Shown here piece after piece: positions 1 to 6,304 of a stretch of 13,450 nt of DNA. This DNA is from an uncultured Opitutia bacterium (GTDB lineage Bacteria > Verrucomicrobiota > Verrucomicrobiia > Opitutales > Opitutaceae), in contig CAJAFD010000344.1 of NCBI GenBank assembly GCA_903938935.1, positions 1 through 13,450 on the forward strand. Direction: 5' to 3'. Numbering within the stretch: the stretch's first letter is position 1; each line of letters opens with the position of its first letter. The notes beneath the pieces are model-generated. The model ran no database searches and was not told the origin of the DNA. It saw only the letters and a list, made by a program, of their open reading frames with translations. A program made the position numbers and the translations under genes.

Positions 1-44
1 ACCGTGGTCTCCAGAGGAGCGATTGCGTTAATCACAGGATTCAT
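1..44 (-). CDS. Possible first codons of a divergent gene running off the left edge (unidentified)
   Basis: On the minus strand an ATG at 44-42 opens a frame without stop to the window edge, reading MNPVINAIAPLETT. This would be a leftward gene divergent from the M28 peptidase. The fragment is too short to identify a family. It is preceded by an AT-rich stretch with two inverted repeats, which is what one expects of a divergent promoter region, and that is the main support. No Shine-Dalgarno sequence is visible, but that is true of nearly every gene here. The plus strand over the same bases also has an open frame, so coding by this ORF is only a guess. Confidence 0.3.
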   Translation of the reverse strand, partial: MNPVINAIAPLETT

Positions 45-51
45 ATCGCCA

Positions 52-69
52 GATTTAAGCATTTAAATC
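52..69. repeat. Perfect inverted repeat, operator-like (7-bp arms, 4-nt spacer)
   Basis: GATTTAA (52-58) is followed by GCAT and then by TTAAATC (63-69), the exact reverse complement. It lies in the AT-rich island upstream of the peptidase gene, 5 bases away from a second perfect repeat. The arms are AT-rich, so it could bind a regulator dimer; it is too weak to be a transcription terminator. Confidence 0.5.
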
Positions 70-74
70 CGGCC

Positions 75-91
75 TGCAAATATGATTTGCA
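75..91. repeat. Perfect inverted repeat, operator-like (7-bp arms, 3-nt spacer), overlapping TATGAT
   Basis: TGCAAAT (75-81), centre ATG, then ATTTGCA (85-91). The two arms are perfectly complementary. The plus-strand hexamer TATGAT (81-86), a near-consensus -10 box, lies across the centre of this palindrome, a typical placement for a repressor site. Which gene it controls, and by which protein, cannot be seen from this window. Confidence 0.5.
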
Positions 92-246
92 CATAAAGTG
101 CCTTACCGTGGGCCGGCGAAGCCACCGCAGATCAACCTTTCCCGTCCCACCATCCCTCCAGCCAAGCGCGCACCGCCCGTTTGCGCACTACTCGCAAGCA
201 CGTAATCGCCGCTTGCGGCCCCGCGCGGGCAACGAAAACCTACCTT

Positions 247-1662
247 ATGCGCCGCCTCCTGTTCGCCGCCCTGCTCGCTCTCACCCGTTTGGAAGCCCAA
301 ACGCCTGCGCCCGCCGCTTCCACTGCCCCCGCCGCCAACGCACCCGCCTCGCCCGAGGCCGTGATGCTTGAGCGCATCTTCACCGAAGCTCTCGCCCGCG
401 GCACCGCCTACGAAAATCTCCGCGCTCTCACCTCGCGTTATCCGGGCCGGCTCGCCGGTTCCAAAGCCCTCGAAGGCGCCGTCACGTGGTCGCAGAAACA
501 ACTCACCGCCCTCGGCCTCGATCGCGTGTCCACGCAAGAGGTGATGGTCCCGCATTGGGAACGCGGCTCACGCGAATCCGTCCGGCTCATGCTCGCGACT
601 GGCCCCGCCATCAACCTCGCCGCCCTCGCCCTCGGCAACTCCATCGGCACGCCGCCCGCCGGCATCACCGCCGAAGTCATCGAAGTAAAATCCCTCGACG
701 AGCTCGAAGCGCTCGGACGCGATAAAATCGCCGGCAAGATCGTCTTCTTTAATCGCCCGATGGACCCCGCGATGGTCCTCCCCGGCCGCGCCTATGGAGC
801 CGCCGGCGACCAACGCGGCCGTGGCCCGATCACTGCCGCCAAATACGGTGCCGTCGGCGCCCTCACGCGCTCCCTCACGCACGCGCTCAACAACGTCCCG
901 CACACCGGCGCCACCACGTTTCTGCCCGAAGGCCCTAACATCCCCGCTTGCGCCCTTTCCACCGTCGCCGCCGACCGCCTAAGCGCCGCCCTCGCCGCCG
1001 ATCCCAAAATCCGCGTCGAGCTCAAGTCCCACGCCTCTCGTTACCCCGACGCCCTTTCCCACAACGTCATCGGCGAGATCCGCGGCTCCCAGTTTCCCGA
1101 CCACATCATGGTCGTCGGCGGCCACCTTGATTCTTGGGACATCTCACCCGGCGCCCACGACGACGGCTCCGGCGTCGTCCAAGCCATGGAAGTTCTCCGC
1201 CTCTTCAAAACCCTCGGAATCAAACCGCGCCACACCCTCCGCGCCGTCCTCTTCACCAACGAAGAAAACGGCCTCCGCGGCGCTACCACCTACGCCGACC
1301 TCGCGCGCAAGGCCGGCGAAAAACATATCCTCGCCCTCGAATCCGACAACGGTGGCTTTCAACCCCGCGGCTTCGAGCTCGCCAGTTCGCAATTCGACGC
1401 CATCGCGCGCGCCGCGCGTTGGACCAAACTTTTCGAACCCTACGGCCTGCCCTTGCTCGTCGCCGGCCGCGGTGGCGCCGATGTCGCCCCGCTTTATCTG
1501 CTCGGCGCCACGACGGGGGAAATCCTACCCGACTCACAACGCTACTTCGACATCCACCACACGACCGCCGACAACCTCGAGCAAGTGAACCCGCGCGAAC
1601 TCCACCTCGGCGCCGGCGCCCTCGCCTCGCTCATCTGGCTCATCGACACGCAGGGATTGTAA
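247..1662 (+). CDS. Secreted M28-family zinc metallopeptidase (carboxypeptidase Q / aminopeptidase type)
   Basis: The product is 471 residues with an N-terminal signal peptide (MRRLLFAALLALTRLEAQ), followed by a Pro/Ala-rich linker, so it probably acts in the periplasm or outside the cell, releasing amino acids from peptides. An open frame extends upstream to a TTG at 181, but ATG 247 places the signal peptide exactly at the N-terminus and is preferred. A PA-like insert spans about residues 120-260. The M28 catalytic core has the expected co-catalytic zinc residues: H293 (GGHLDSWD), D305 (GAHDDGSG), the glutamate pair E339-E340 (TNEENG), D367 (ESDNGG) and H438 (DIHHTTADN). The motifs resemble carboxypeptidase Q (plasma glutamate carboxypeptidase) more than leucyl aminopeptidases. 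The exact substrate is unknown. It is followed after 27 bases by a HAD phosphatase gene on the same strand. Confidence 0.9.
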   Translation: MRRLLFAALLALTRLEAQTPAPAASTAPAANAPASPEAVMLERIFTEALARGTAYENLRALTSRYPGRLAGSKALEGAVTWSQKQLTALGLDRVSTQEVMVPHWERGSRESVRLMLATGPAINLAALALGNSIGTPPAGITAEVIEVKSLDELEALGRDKIAGKIVFFNRPMDPAMVLPGRAYGAAGDQRGRGPITAAKYGAVGALTRSLTHALNNVPHTGATTFLPEGPNIPACALSTVAADRLSAALAADPKIRVELKSHASRYPDALSHNVIGEIRGSQFPDHIMVVGGHLDSWDISPGAHDDGSGVVQAMEVLRLFKTLGIKPRHTLRAVLFTNEENGLRGATTYADLARKAGEKHILALESDNGGFQPRGFELASSQFDAIARAARWTKLFEPYGLPLLVAGRGGADVAPLYLLGATTGEILPDSQRYFDIHHTTADNLEQVNPRELHLGAGALASLIWLIDTQGL

Positions 1663-1689
1663 GCGGCGCCATTAGCCGAAAACGCCGCC

Positions 1690-2349
1690 ATGCTCCGCGC
1701 GCTCATTTTTGATTTCGACGGCCTGATCCTCGACACCGAGTCCGCGCTTATCCGTTCGTACGTGGATGTGCACGCGGCGCACGGCGTGGCCTTCGACGAA
1801 GCGCTGTTTATCCGCGCCGTGGGGCATGTTGATTTCAGATTTGATCCCTGGGCCGCCTTTGGACCGAGCGCGGTCCACGCGGAACTCGAGGCCCAACGCC
1901 AACACACCAAAAAAGGCCGCCTCGAACAACTCGCGCCGTTGCCCGGCGTCGTCGCGCTCCTCGACGAAGCTCGTGCCGCCGGCCTGCCGCTCGCCATCGC
2001 TTCCAACTCCGAACACACGTGGGTCGAGCCGCACCTCGCGCGTCTCGGGCTCTTGGAACGGTTCACCTTCGTCGCCTGCCGCGAAGACGCGCCCTCGCCG
2101 AAGCCCGAGCCCGATCTCTACAAACTCGTCCTCAACCAATTCGGCCTACGCGCGCACGAGGCAGTCGCTTTCGAAGACTCGCACACGGGCAGTATCGCCG
2201 CCAAACGCGCGGGGCTGTTCACTGTCGCCGCGCCCGGGCCTTCGACGCAGCACCACGATTTCGCGCACGTCGATCTGCGCGTGAGCTCGCTCGCCGAGGT
2301 CACGCTGACGAACTTGCGCGCGCGCTTCGTTGCGCCGCGCGGCGCTTAA
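1690..2349 (+). CDS. HAD-superfamily phosphatase, beta-phosphoglucomutase-like subfamily
   Basis: A 219-residue cytoplasmic protein with all four HAD motifs. Motif I is DFDGLILDTE, with nucleophile D8 and acid/base D10. Motif II is the serine in IASNS. Motif III is the lysine in PKPEPDLY. Motif IV is the acidic pair in FEDSHTG. The alpha-helical cap between motifs I and II marks subfamily I, as in beta-phosphoglucomutase, phosphoglycolate phosphatase and the sugar-phosphate phosphatases (YcjU/YniC type). The reaction is presumably dephosphorylation or mutation of a small sugar phosphate; the substrate cannot be told from sequence. The start ATG lies 27 bases after the peptidase stop, so the two genes may be co-transcribed, though no functional link is evident. 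Its stop codon overlaps the end of the convergent ABC-F gene by 4 bp. Confidence 0.88.
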   Translation: MLRALIFDFDGLILDTESALIRSYVDVHAAHGVAFDEALFIRAVGHVDFRFDPWAAFGPSAVHAELEAQRQHTKKGRLEQLAPLPGVVALLDEARAAGLPLAIASNSEHTWVEPHLARLGLLERFTFVACREDAPSPKPEPDLYKLVLNQFGLRAHEAVAFEDSHTGSIAAKRAGLFTVAAPGPSTQHHDFAHVDLRVSSLAEVTLTNLRARFVAPRGA

Positions 2350-4157
2350 CCGCCGAGTTCTTCCCAGCGTTTGTAAGTCGTCGCGATCTGCGCCTCGAGT
2401 TCGTGTAGACGTCCCGTGGCCTGCGTCACTTCGAGGGGCGGTTTTTTGAAAAACAACGGATCGGCGAGCTTGGCGGTGAGTGCGGTCTGTTCGTTTTCGA
2501 GCTTCTCGATCAACGCCGGCATCGCGTCCAATTCGGCGCGTTCTTTGTTGGTGAGCTTGCGCGCCTTGGCGGCAGGTGAACCGGCGCCACCACTGGCGGC
2601 AGCTTTCGCGGCGCGTTTCGCGAGTTCCTCGGCGGCGGCGAGCGCGGCGGCTTTGCGGGCTTTTTCTTTCTGCCAATCGTCGTAGCCGCCGATGTAATCG
2701 ACGACGCGGCCTTCGCCTTCAAACACGAGCAAGCTCGTGCAGACTTCGTTCAAGAACGCGCGATCGTGACTGACGAGCAGCACGGTGCCGCCAAATTCCA
2801 CGAGCAAATCCTCGAGGAGTTCGAGCGTCTCGGCGTCGAGATCGTTGGTCGGTTCGTCGAGCACGAGGACGTTGGCGGGCTTGGTGAAAAGTCGGGCGAG
2901 GAGGAGTCGGTTACGTTCGCCGCCGGAGAGCGCCTTGATCGGCGTGCGGGCGCGCGTGGGCTCGAAGAGAAAATCTTCCAAGTAGGAAATCACGTGCCGC
3001 GTGCGGCCGTTGATCGTGATCATGGTGTTGCCGTCGGCCACGGCGTCTTGCACGCGCATCGTTTCATCGAGCTGCGCGCGGAGTTGATCGAAGTAAACGA
3101 TCTCCAATTGCGTGCCTTGCTCGACGAGGCCGACCTTCGGCTTCAATTGCCCGAGCAACAATTTCAAGAGCGTGGTTTTGCCCGCACCGTTGGGGCCGAC
3201 GATGCCGATCTTGTCGCCGCGCTCGATGCGCGTGGTGACGTCGCGCACGATCCACGGGCCGTCGTCGGCGTAGCGAAAACCCGCGTCTTCGCAGGTGATG
3301 ACCTTAAAGCCGCTGCGATCCGCTTCCTGCGCCGTCATCGTAGCTTTGCCCTGACGATCACGCCGCTCGGCGCGTTCGGCGCGCATTTTTTCGAGCGCGT
3401 GGATGCGGTTATTGGCGCGCGAGCGCTGGGCTTTCACACCGCGGCGAATCCAAACTTCTTCCTGCGCGAGCTTCTTGTCGAACTGCGCGCGCTCGACTTC
3501 TTCGGCTTCGAGCACGGCCTGTTTGCGCACGAGAAACGTGTCGTAGTCGCACGCCCAACCGATGAGTTGACCGCGATCCACTTCGACGATGCGCGTCGCC
3601 AGCTTCCGCAAAAAGGCGCGATCGTGCGTCACGAAGAGCAAGGCCCCGCCCCATTCGAGGAGAAATTCTTCGAGCCACTGAATCGACGCGAGATCGAGAT
3701 GGTTCGTCGGCTCGTCCAAGAGCAGCAGTTGCGGCGCTTCGACGAGGCCGCGCGCGAGCAAGACGCGACGTTTTTGTCCGGCCGAGAGCGCCGCGAAATC
3801 TTGATCCGCCGGCAAACCCATCTGCTCGAGCAAGCGCTCGACGCGATCGTGGCGTTCCCAGTCGTTGTGTTCTTCGTAGCTGCCGCCCTCGCCTTCGACC
3901 ACGGTGCGCACCGTGCCCGCGAGGCCGGCGGGGACTTCCTGTTTCAAGGTCGAAAACACCGCGCCCGCTTGGCGAAACACTTGGCCTTTATCCGCTTCGA
4001 GTTCGCCCGAGATTACCTTCATGAGCGTGGACTTGCCCGCGCCATTGCGTCCGACCAAACAGACCCGCTCGCCGCGGTCGATCTGAAGATTGACGCGATC
4101 CAGCAACGGCGCACCGCCGAAGCTCAAGCTGACATCGAGAAGACTCACAATAGCCAT
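2346..4157 (-). CDS. uup: ABC-F family ATPase, Uup type
   Basis: A 603-residue soluble protein with two ABC ATPase domains and no membrane segment, the ABC-F layout. Domain 1 has Walker A GRNGAGKST (36-44), signature LSAGQ (about 124-128) and Walker B LLLLDEPTNHLDL (about 144-156). A basic/charged linker follows (about 220-300), rich in Arg and Glu, as in the P-site tRNA interaction motif region. Domain 2 has Walker A GPNGAGKTT (321-329), signature LSGGE (about 409) and Walker B VLVLDEPTNDLD (about 430). The last ~110 residues are Lys/Ala/Glu-rich and predict a coiled coil ending in RWEELGG, the C-terminal domain diagnostic of Uup. Family members act on ribosomes, and Uup has also been linked to branched DNA. 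An exonuclease gene lies upstream on the same strand with an 84-base gap. An antibiotic-resistance ABC-F role is less likely given the Uup C-terminus. Confidence 0.92.
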   Translation of the reverse strand: MAIVSLLDVSLSFGGAPLLDRVNLQIDRGERVCLVGRNGAGKSTLMKVISGELEADKGQVFRQAGAVFSTLKQEVPAGLAGTVRTVVEGEGGSYEEHNDWERHDRVERLLEQMGLPADQDFAALSAGQKRRVLLARGLVEAPQLLLLDEPTNHLDLASIQWLEEFLLEWGGALLFVTHDRAFLRKLATRIVEVDRGQLIGWACDYDTFLVRKQAVLEAEEVERAQFDKKLAQEEVWIRRGVKAQRSRANNRIHALEKMRAERAERRDRQGKATMTAQEADRSGFKVITCEDAGFRYADDGPWIVRDVTTRIERGDKIGIVGPNGAGKTTLLKLLLGQLKPKVGLVEQGTQLEIVYFDQLRAQLDETMRVQDAVADGNTMITINGRTRHVISYLEDFLFEPTRARTPIKALSGGERNRLLLARLFTKPANVLVLDEPTNDLDAETLELLEDLLVEFGGTVLLVSHDRAFLNEVCTSLLVFEGEGRVVDYIGGYDDWQKEKARKAAALAAAEELAKRAAKAAASGGAGSPAAKARKLTNKERAELDAMPALIEKLENEQTALTAKLADPLFFKKPPLEVTQATGRLHELEAQIATTYKRWEELGG

Positions 4158-4241
4158 AAGAACCCGCCAACGTGCCGACCCACGCCGACCAGAGCAAGGC
4201 TCGCCTTACACGCCCGCGAATTTCCCTGCGCGACGCGAAAT

Positions 4242-4907
4242 TTAAAACAACTCGCGCTGCGTGAGCGCGTCGCGCTTCGCCCCGTCGAGCGTGCTCAAGG
4301 CCAGCAACTGCATCACGCTCATCCCCGCCACCGCCGGCTCCCGCGCAAGCGAGGCCAACAACACCGCACCCGCCAACGCATCGTACAAAGCCGCGTGATA
4401 ACGTCGCCGTTCCACGGGGCAAAATTGCGCCGCGAGCCCGTCCAATTCACCCTGCAAGCCGCACGCCGCGATCACGTCTTCCAGTTTTCCCGAGGCGAGT
4501 TGCGGATAAAGTTGCCCGTAAATCCGCGCCGAATCGAGCCATGGCCCCCACTCGACGATGCGTTCGCCGGGCCGCGCGAAATCCGGCGATGGCCGCGGGT
4601 ACGGCCACACACCTTTGAGCAGCGCGTTTTCCACGCCCGCATAATGCGCCGCCAGCGGCCCGCGCTCGCGCAAGCCCGCAAAATACTCCCACTCGTCCGC
4701 AAACGGCGCGCGTCCGGCCAGCTCGGGCTCGCTCAAACCGTGGACCGCTACGTCCTCCACCCGCACGCGGCCCGTTGCCGCGCACAAGCGCGTCGCGGCC
4801 TCGACCACGCGTCCACCCAGCAACGTCGCGACGCCATATTCCAGCACGCCCGACACGCGGCTGCCTTCAAAATCGACAAAGAAAATCGGCTGCTCGGTCC
4901 AAGACAT
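4242..4907 (-). CDS. DnaQ-like (DEDDh) 3'-5' exonuclease domain protein
   Basis: The product is 221 residues from ATG 4907. A TTG at 4943 would add 12 residues and has an AAGG about 5 bases upstream, but ATG 4907 puts the first exonuclease motif at the usual distance from the N-terminus. Motif I is FFVDFEGS (D12, E14). HGLS (56-59) matches the conserved HGI segment of DnaQ proteins. Motif II is AHYAGVENALL, where the expected Asp is replaced by E93. WLDSARIY (D125) matches the conserved FDT segment, and motif III is YHAALYDA (H171, D176, the H-x4-D pattern of DEDDh enzymes). The protein presumably removes nucleotides from 3' ends of DNA or RNA in the cytoplasm. It is a stand-alone domain, not a polymerase subunit, and may be co-transcribed with the ABC-F gene downstream. 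It is divergent from hisN. Confidence 0.8.
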   Translation of the reverse strand: MSWTEQPIFFVDFEGSRVSGVLEYGVATLLGGRVVEAATRLCAATGRVRVEDVAVHGLSEPELAGRAPFADEWEYFAGLRERGPLAAHYAGVENALLKGVWPYPRPSPDFARPGERIVEWGPWLDSARIYGQLYPQLASGKLEDVIAACGLQGELDGLAAQFCPVERRRYHAALYDALAGAVLLASLAREPAVAGMSVMQLLALSTLDGAKRDALTQRELF

Positions 4908-5002
4908 TCCCGTCACCCAACACGGAACCGGCGACGAATCCAATCCTGCCTTTCGTGATTTTTTCCGTGTATTTCGGCGGGTTCGTGCGCCACTCTGCCC
5001 GC
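4908..5002. promoter_or_regulatory. Divergent intergenic region between the exonuclease and hisN genes
   Basis: The 95 bases separating two outward-facing start codons must hold the promoters for both genes, unless one is internal to the neighbour. A short T-rich tract (gattttttccgtgtattt, 4957-4974) stands out from the GC-rich surroundings. No consensus -35/-10 pair could be assigned with confidence on either strand. Confidence 0.35.
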
Positions 5003-5773
5003 GTGGACCTCACGCCTTACCGCTCTTTCCTGACCGAGCTCGCCGAGCGCAGCGGCGATTTTATCCGCCCGCACTTCGCGAACCCCGCGCTCACCGTCGA
5101 GACGAAAGCCGATGCGTCCCCCGTCACCATCGCCGACCGCGGCGCCGAAGAACTCCTCCGCCAGCTCATCGCGAAAAAATTTCCCACGCACGGCATCATC
5201 GGCGAGGAACTCGGCAACGAGCGCGCCGATGCACCCTTCGTCTGGGTGCTCGATCCGATCGACGGCACGAAATCATTCATCAGTGGCGTCCCGCTTTTCG
5301 GTACGTTGATCGCGCTGCTCCACGAGGGCCAACCCGTGCTCGGTTGCATCCACCAGCCGATTCTCCGCCAACTCATGATCGGCGACGGCACGACGACGAC
5401 GCTCAACGGCCGCCCCGTGCGTTGCCGGCCGACCACGCGCCTCGCCGACGCCACCGTGCTCACGAGCGATCCGCTGAACCTCGCCAAATATCAAAACGGT
5501 CCCGCGTGCGATCGCCTGCTCGCCGCCGCGAAACTTGTCCGCACTTGGGGTGATTGCTACGGCTACCTGCTCGTCGCTTCGGGCCACGCCGATGTGATGT
5601 GCGACCCGATCATGAACCCGTGGGATATCGCCGCGCTCGTGCCCGTGATCCGCGGCGCGGGCGGCGTGATCAGTGATTGGCGCGGAGGCGCGGCTTATCC
5701 CGCTGAATCCACGCTCGCCGCCGCCACGCCGGAATTGCACGCGGCTGCGCTGGCGGTGCTTTCGGCTCGGTAA
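5003..5773 (+). CDS. hisN: Histidinol-phosphatase, inositol monophosphatase family (HisN-like)
   Basis: The frame is open far upstream, through the exonuclease gene, but GTG 5003 gives a 256-residue protein that starts as the family does (VDLTPYRSFLTELAERSGD). GTGs at 4955, 4967 and 4985 are less likely alternatives. Mg2+-binding residues of the IMPase fold are present: E68 in GEELG, D84 and D87 in LDPIDGTKSF, and D208 in NPWDIAA. The DPIDGTKSFISGVPLFGTL segment is characteristic of the HisN branch, which removes phosphate from L-histidinol phosphate in the penultimate stage of histidine synthesis. IMPase-family specificity is hard to read from sequence, so inositol-1-phosphatase or another small phosphatase remains possible. 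The gene stands alone, not beside other his genes. A stem-loop-forming repeat overlaps its stop codon. Confidence 0.85.
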   Translation: MDLTPYRSFLTELAERSGDFIRPHFANPALTVETKADASPVTIADRGAEELLRQLIAKKFPTHGIIGEELGNERADAPFVWVLDPIDGTKSFISGVPLFGTLIALLHEGQPVLGCIHQPILRQLMIGDGTTTTLNGRPVRCRPTTRLADATVLTSDPLNLAKYQNGPACDRLLAAAKLVRTWGDCYGYLLVASGHADVMCDPIMNPWDIAALVPVIRGAGGVISDWRGGAAYPAESTLAAATPELHAAALAVLSAR

Positions 5774-5794
5774 ATTTTCGCGCGCGGAGCCGAA
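5761..5794. repeat. Inverted repeat spanning the hisN stop codon
   Basis: TTCGGCTC (5761-5768) and GAGCCGAA (5787-5794) form a perfect 8-bp stem around an 18-nt loop that contains the hisN TAA. It lies in the short gap between convergent hisN and queF. No T-tract follows on either strand, so it is not a classical intrinsic terminator; it may protect the 3' end or act in a factor-dependent stop. Confidence 0.4.
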
Positions 5795-5815
5795 GATTGG
5801 ACACGGGGAAACGCC

Positions 5816-6190
5816 TCAGCGCTTCTTGGCCTGCGGGGCTTTTTTCGCCGACCACTCACACGTCACGACGGAGCTGATACCGCCGCGGCCTTTCCAGTCG
5901 GCGATGATCGTCAATGCGCGGGGCTTTAAGGCGCCGCCGAGGTCGTCGCAGATTTTATTGGTCACGGCTTCGAAGAAGATGCCGGCGTTGCGAAACGCGT
6001 GGAGATAGAGCTTGAGCGACTTGAGTTCGACGCAGGTTTTATCGGCGACGTAACGCACCGTGATCGCAGCGAAATCCGGGTGGCCGGTGATCGGGCACAT
6101 CGAAGTGAATTCGTGCTGCGTGTGCGCGATGACATAGTCGCGGTGCGGCGCGGGATTAGGAAACATTTCGAGGATCTTAGGATCGGCCAT
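5816..6190 (-). CDS. queF: NADPH-dependent 7-cyano-7-deazaguanine reductase QueF (short, YkvM type)
   Basis: A 124-residue single-domain QueF of the T-fold (tunnelling-fold) group, which reduces the nitrile preQ0 to preQ1 in queuosine tRNA-modification synthesis. The catalytic Cys is C32 in TSMCPITGHPDFA, with the general-acid D39. The QueF motif ELKSLKLY is at 55-62, and the substrate-binding Glu is E74 in FRNAGIFFE. Cys-to-Glu spacing (42 residues) equals that of B. subtilis QueF (C55, E97). The protein is shorter than the B. subtilis enzyme (165) mainly at both ends. The His before the Glu in the B. subtilis FHE is Phe here. The start ATG is preceded by ttcaccacc with no Shine-Dalgarno. 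The gene lies 114 bases downstream of rny on the same strand; no other queuosine genes are in view. Confidence 0.93.
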   Translation of the reverse strand: MADPKILEMFPNPAPHRDYVIAHTQHEFTSMCPITGHPDFAAITVRYVADKTCVELKSLKLYLHAFRNAGIFFEAVTNKICDDLGGALKPRALTIIADWKGRGGISSVVTCEWSAKKAPQAKKR

Positions 6191-6304
6191 GGTGGTGAAA
6201 GAGTTTTAAGCGGAATTGAGGTTTAAGAAAAACGAAGCGGCCAAGTAAAGGCGCCAAACACCGACCTCAGCTGCGCCCGCTGGGAGCAAACGACGCAGAC
6301 GCGT

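Larger units (their letters stand above)
45..246. promoter_or_regulatory. Upstream region of the M28 peptidase gene, probable promoter region
   Basis: About 200 bases without a convincing gene. Bases 50-100 are clearly AT-richer than the rest of the window and hold two perfect inverted repeats (52-69 and 75-91). A -10-like hexamer TATGAT lies at 81-86 on the plus strand, overlapping the second repeat; no good -35 hexamer lies 15-18 bases upstream, so the promoter is only a candidate. From about 110 to 246 the sequence is GC-rich, with C/G-rich short runs. An open frame crosses it on the plus strand, but its translation is rich in Arg, His and Pro and does not look like protein. Confidence 0.4.

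Noticed and set aside
181..246. Upstream TTG start giving the M28 peptidase 22 extra residues
   Set aside because: The ATG at 247 begins a textbook signal peptide; the longer form would bury it behind a basic stretch with no benefit.
3..371. Open frame on the plus strand across the upstream region and the start of the peptidase gene
   Set aside because: Arg/His/Pro-rich translation with no domain, overlapping the peptidase signal-peptide region in another frame; a GC-driven chance frame.
4213..4241. AATTTC/GAAATT inverted repeat between the exonuclease and ABC-F genes
   Set aside because: Only 6-bp AT-rich arms with a 12-nt loop and no T-tract; within chance expectation and too weak for a terminator.
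2766..4958. Very long (730-codon) plus-strand open frame opposite the ABC-F and exonuclease genes
   Set aside because: It is antisense to two genes with complete catalytic motifs. Its translation is rich in Arg, Glu, His and Ala with no recognisable domain, and C-ending codons on the true strand suppress stops on the other. It also crosses an intergenic gap with no change in character.
4775..5002. Long N-terminal extension of hisN through the exonuclease gene
   Set aside because: The extension translates to a Pro/Arg/Ser-rich stretch antisense to the exonuclease N-terminus; homology to the IMPase family begins at about 5003.
6191..6304. Possible preQ1 riboswitch in front of queF
   Set aside because: The 114-base leader shows no recognisable preQ1-I or preQ1-II pattern (no short C-rich hairpin loop followed by an A-rich tail) and no convincing stem-loop.
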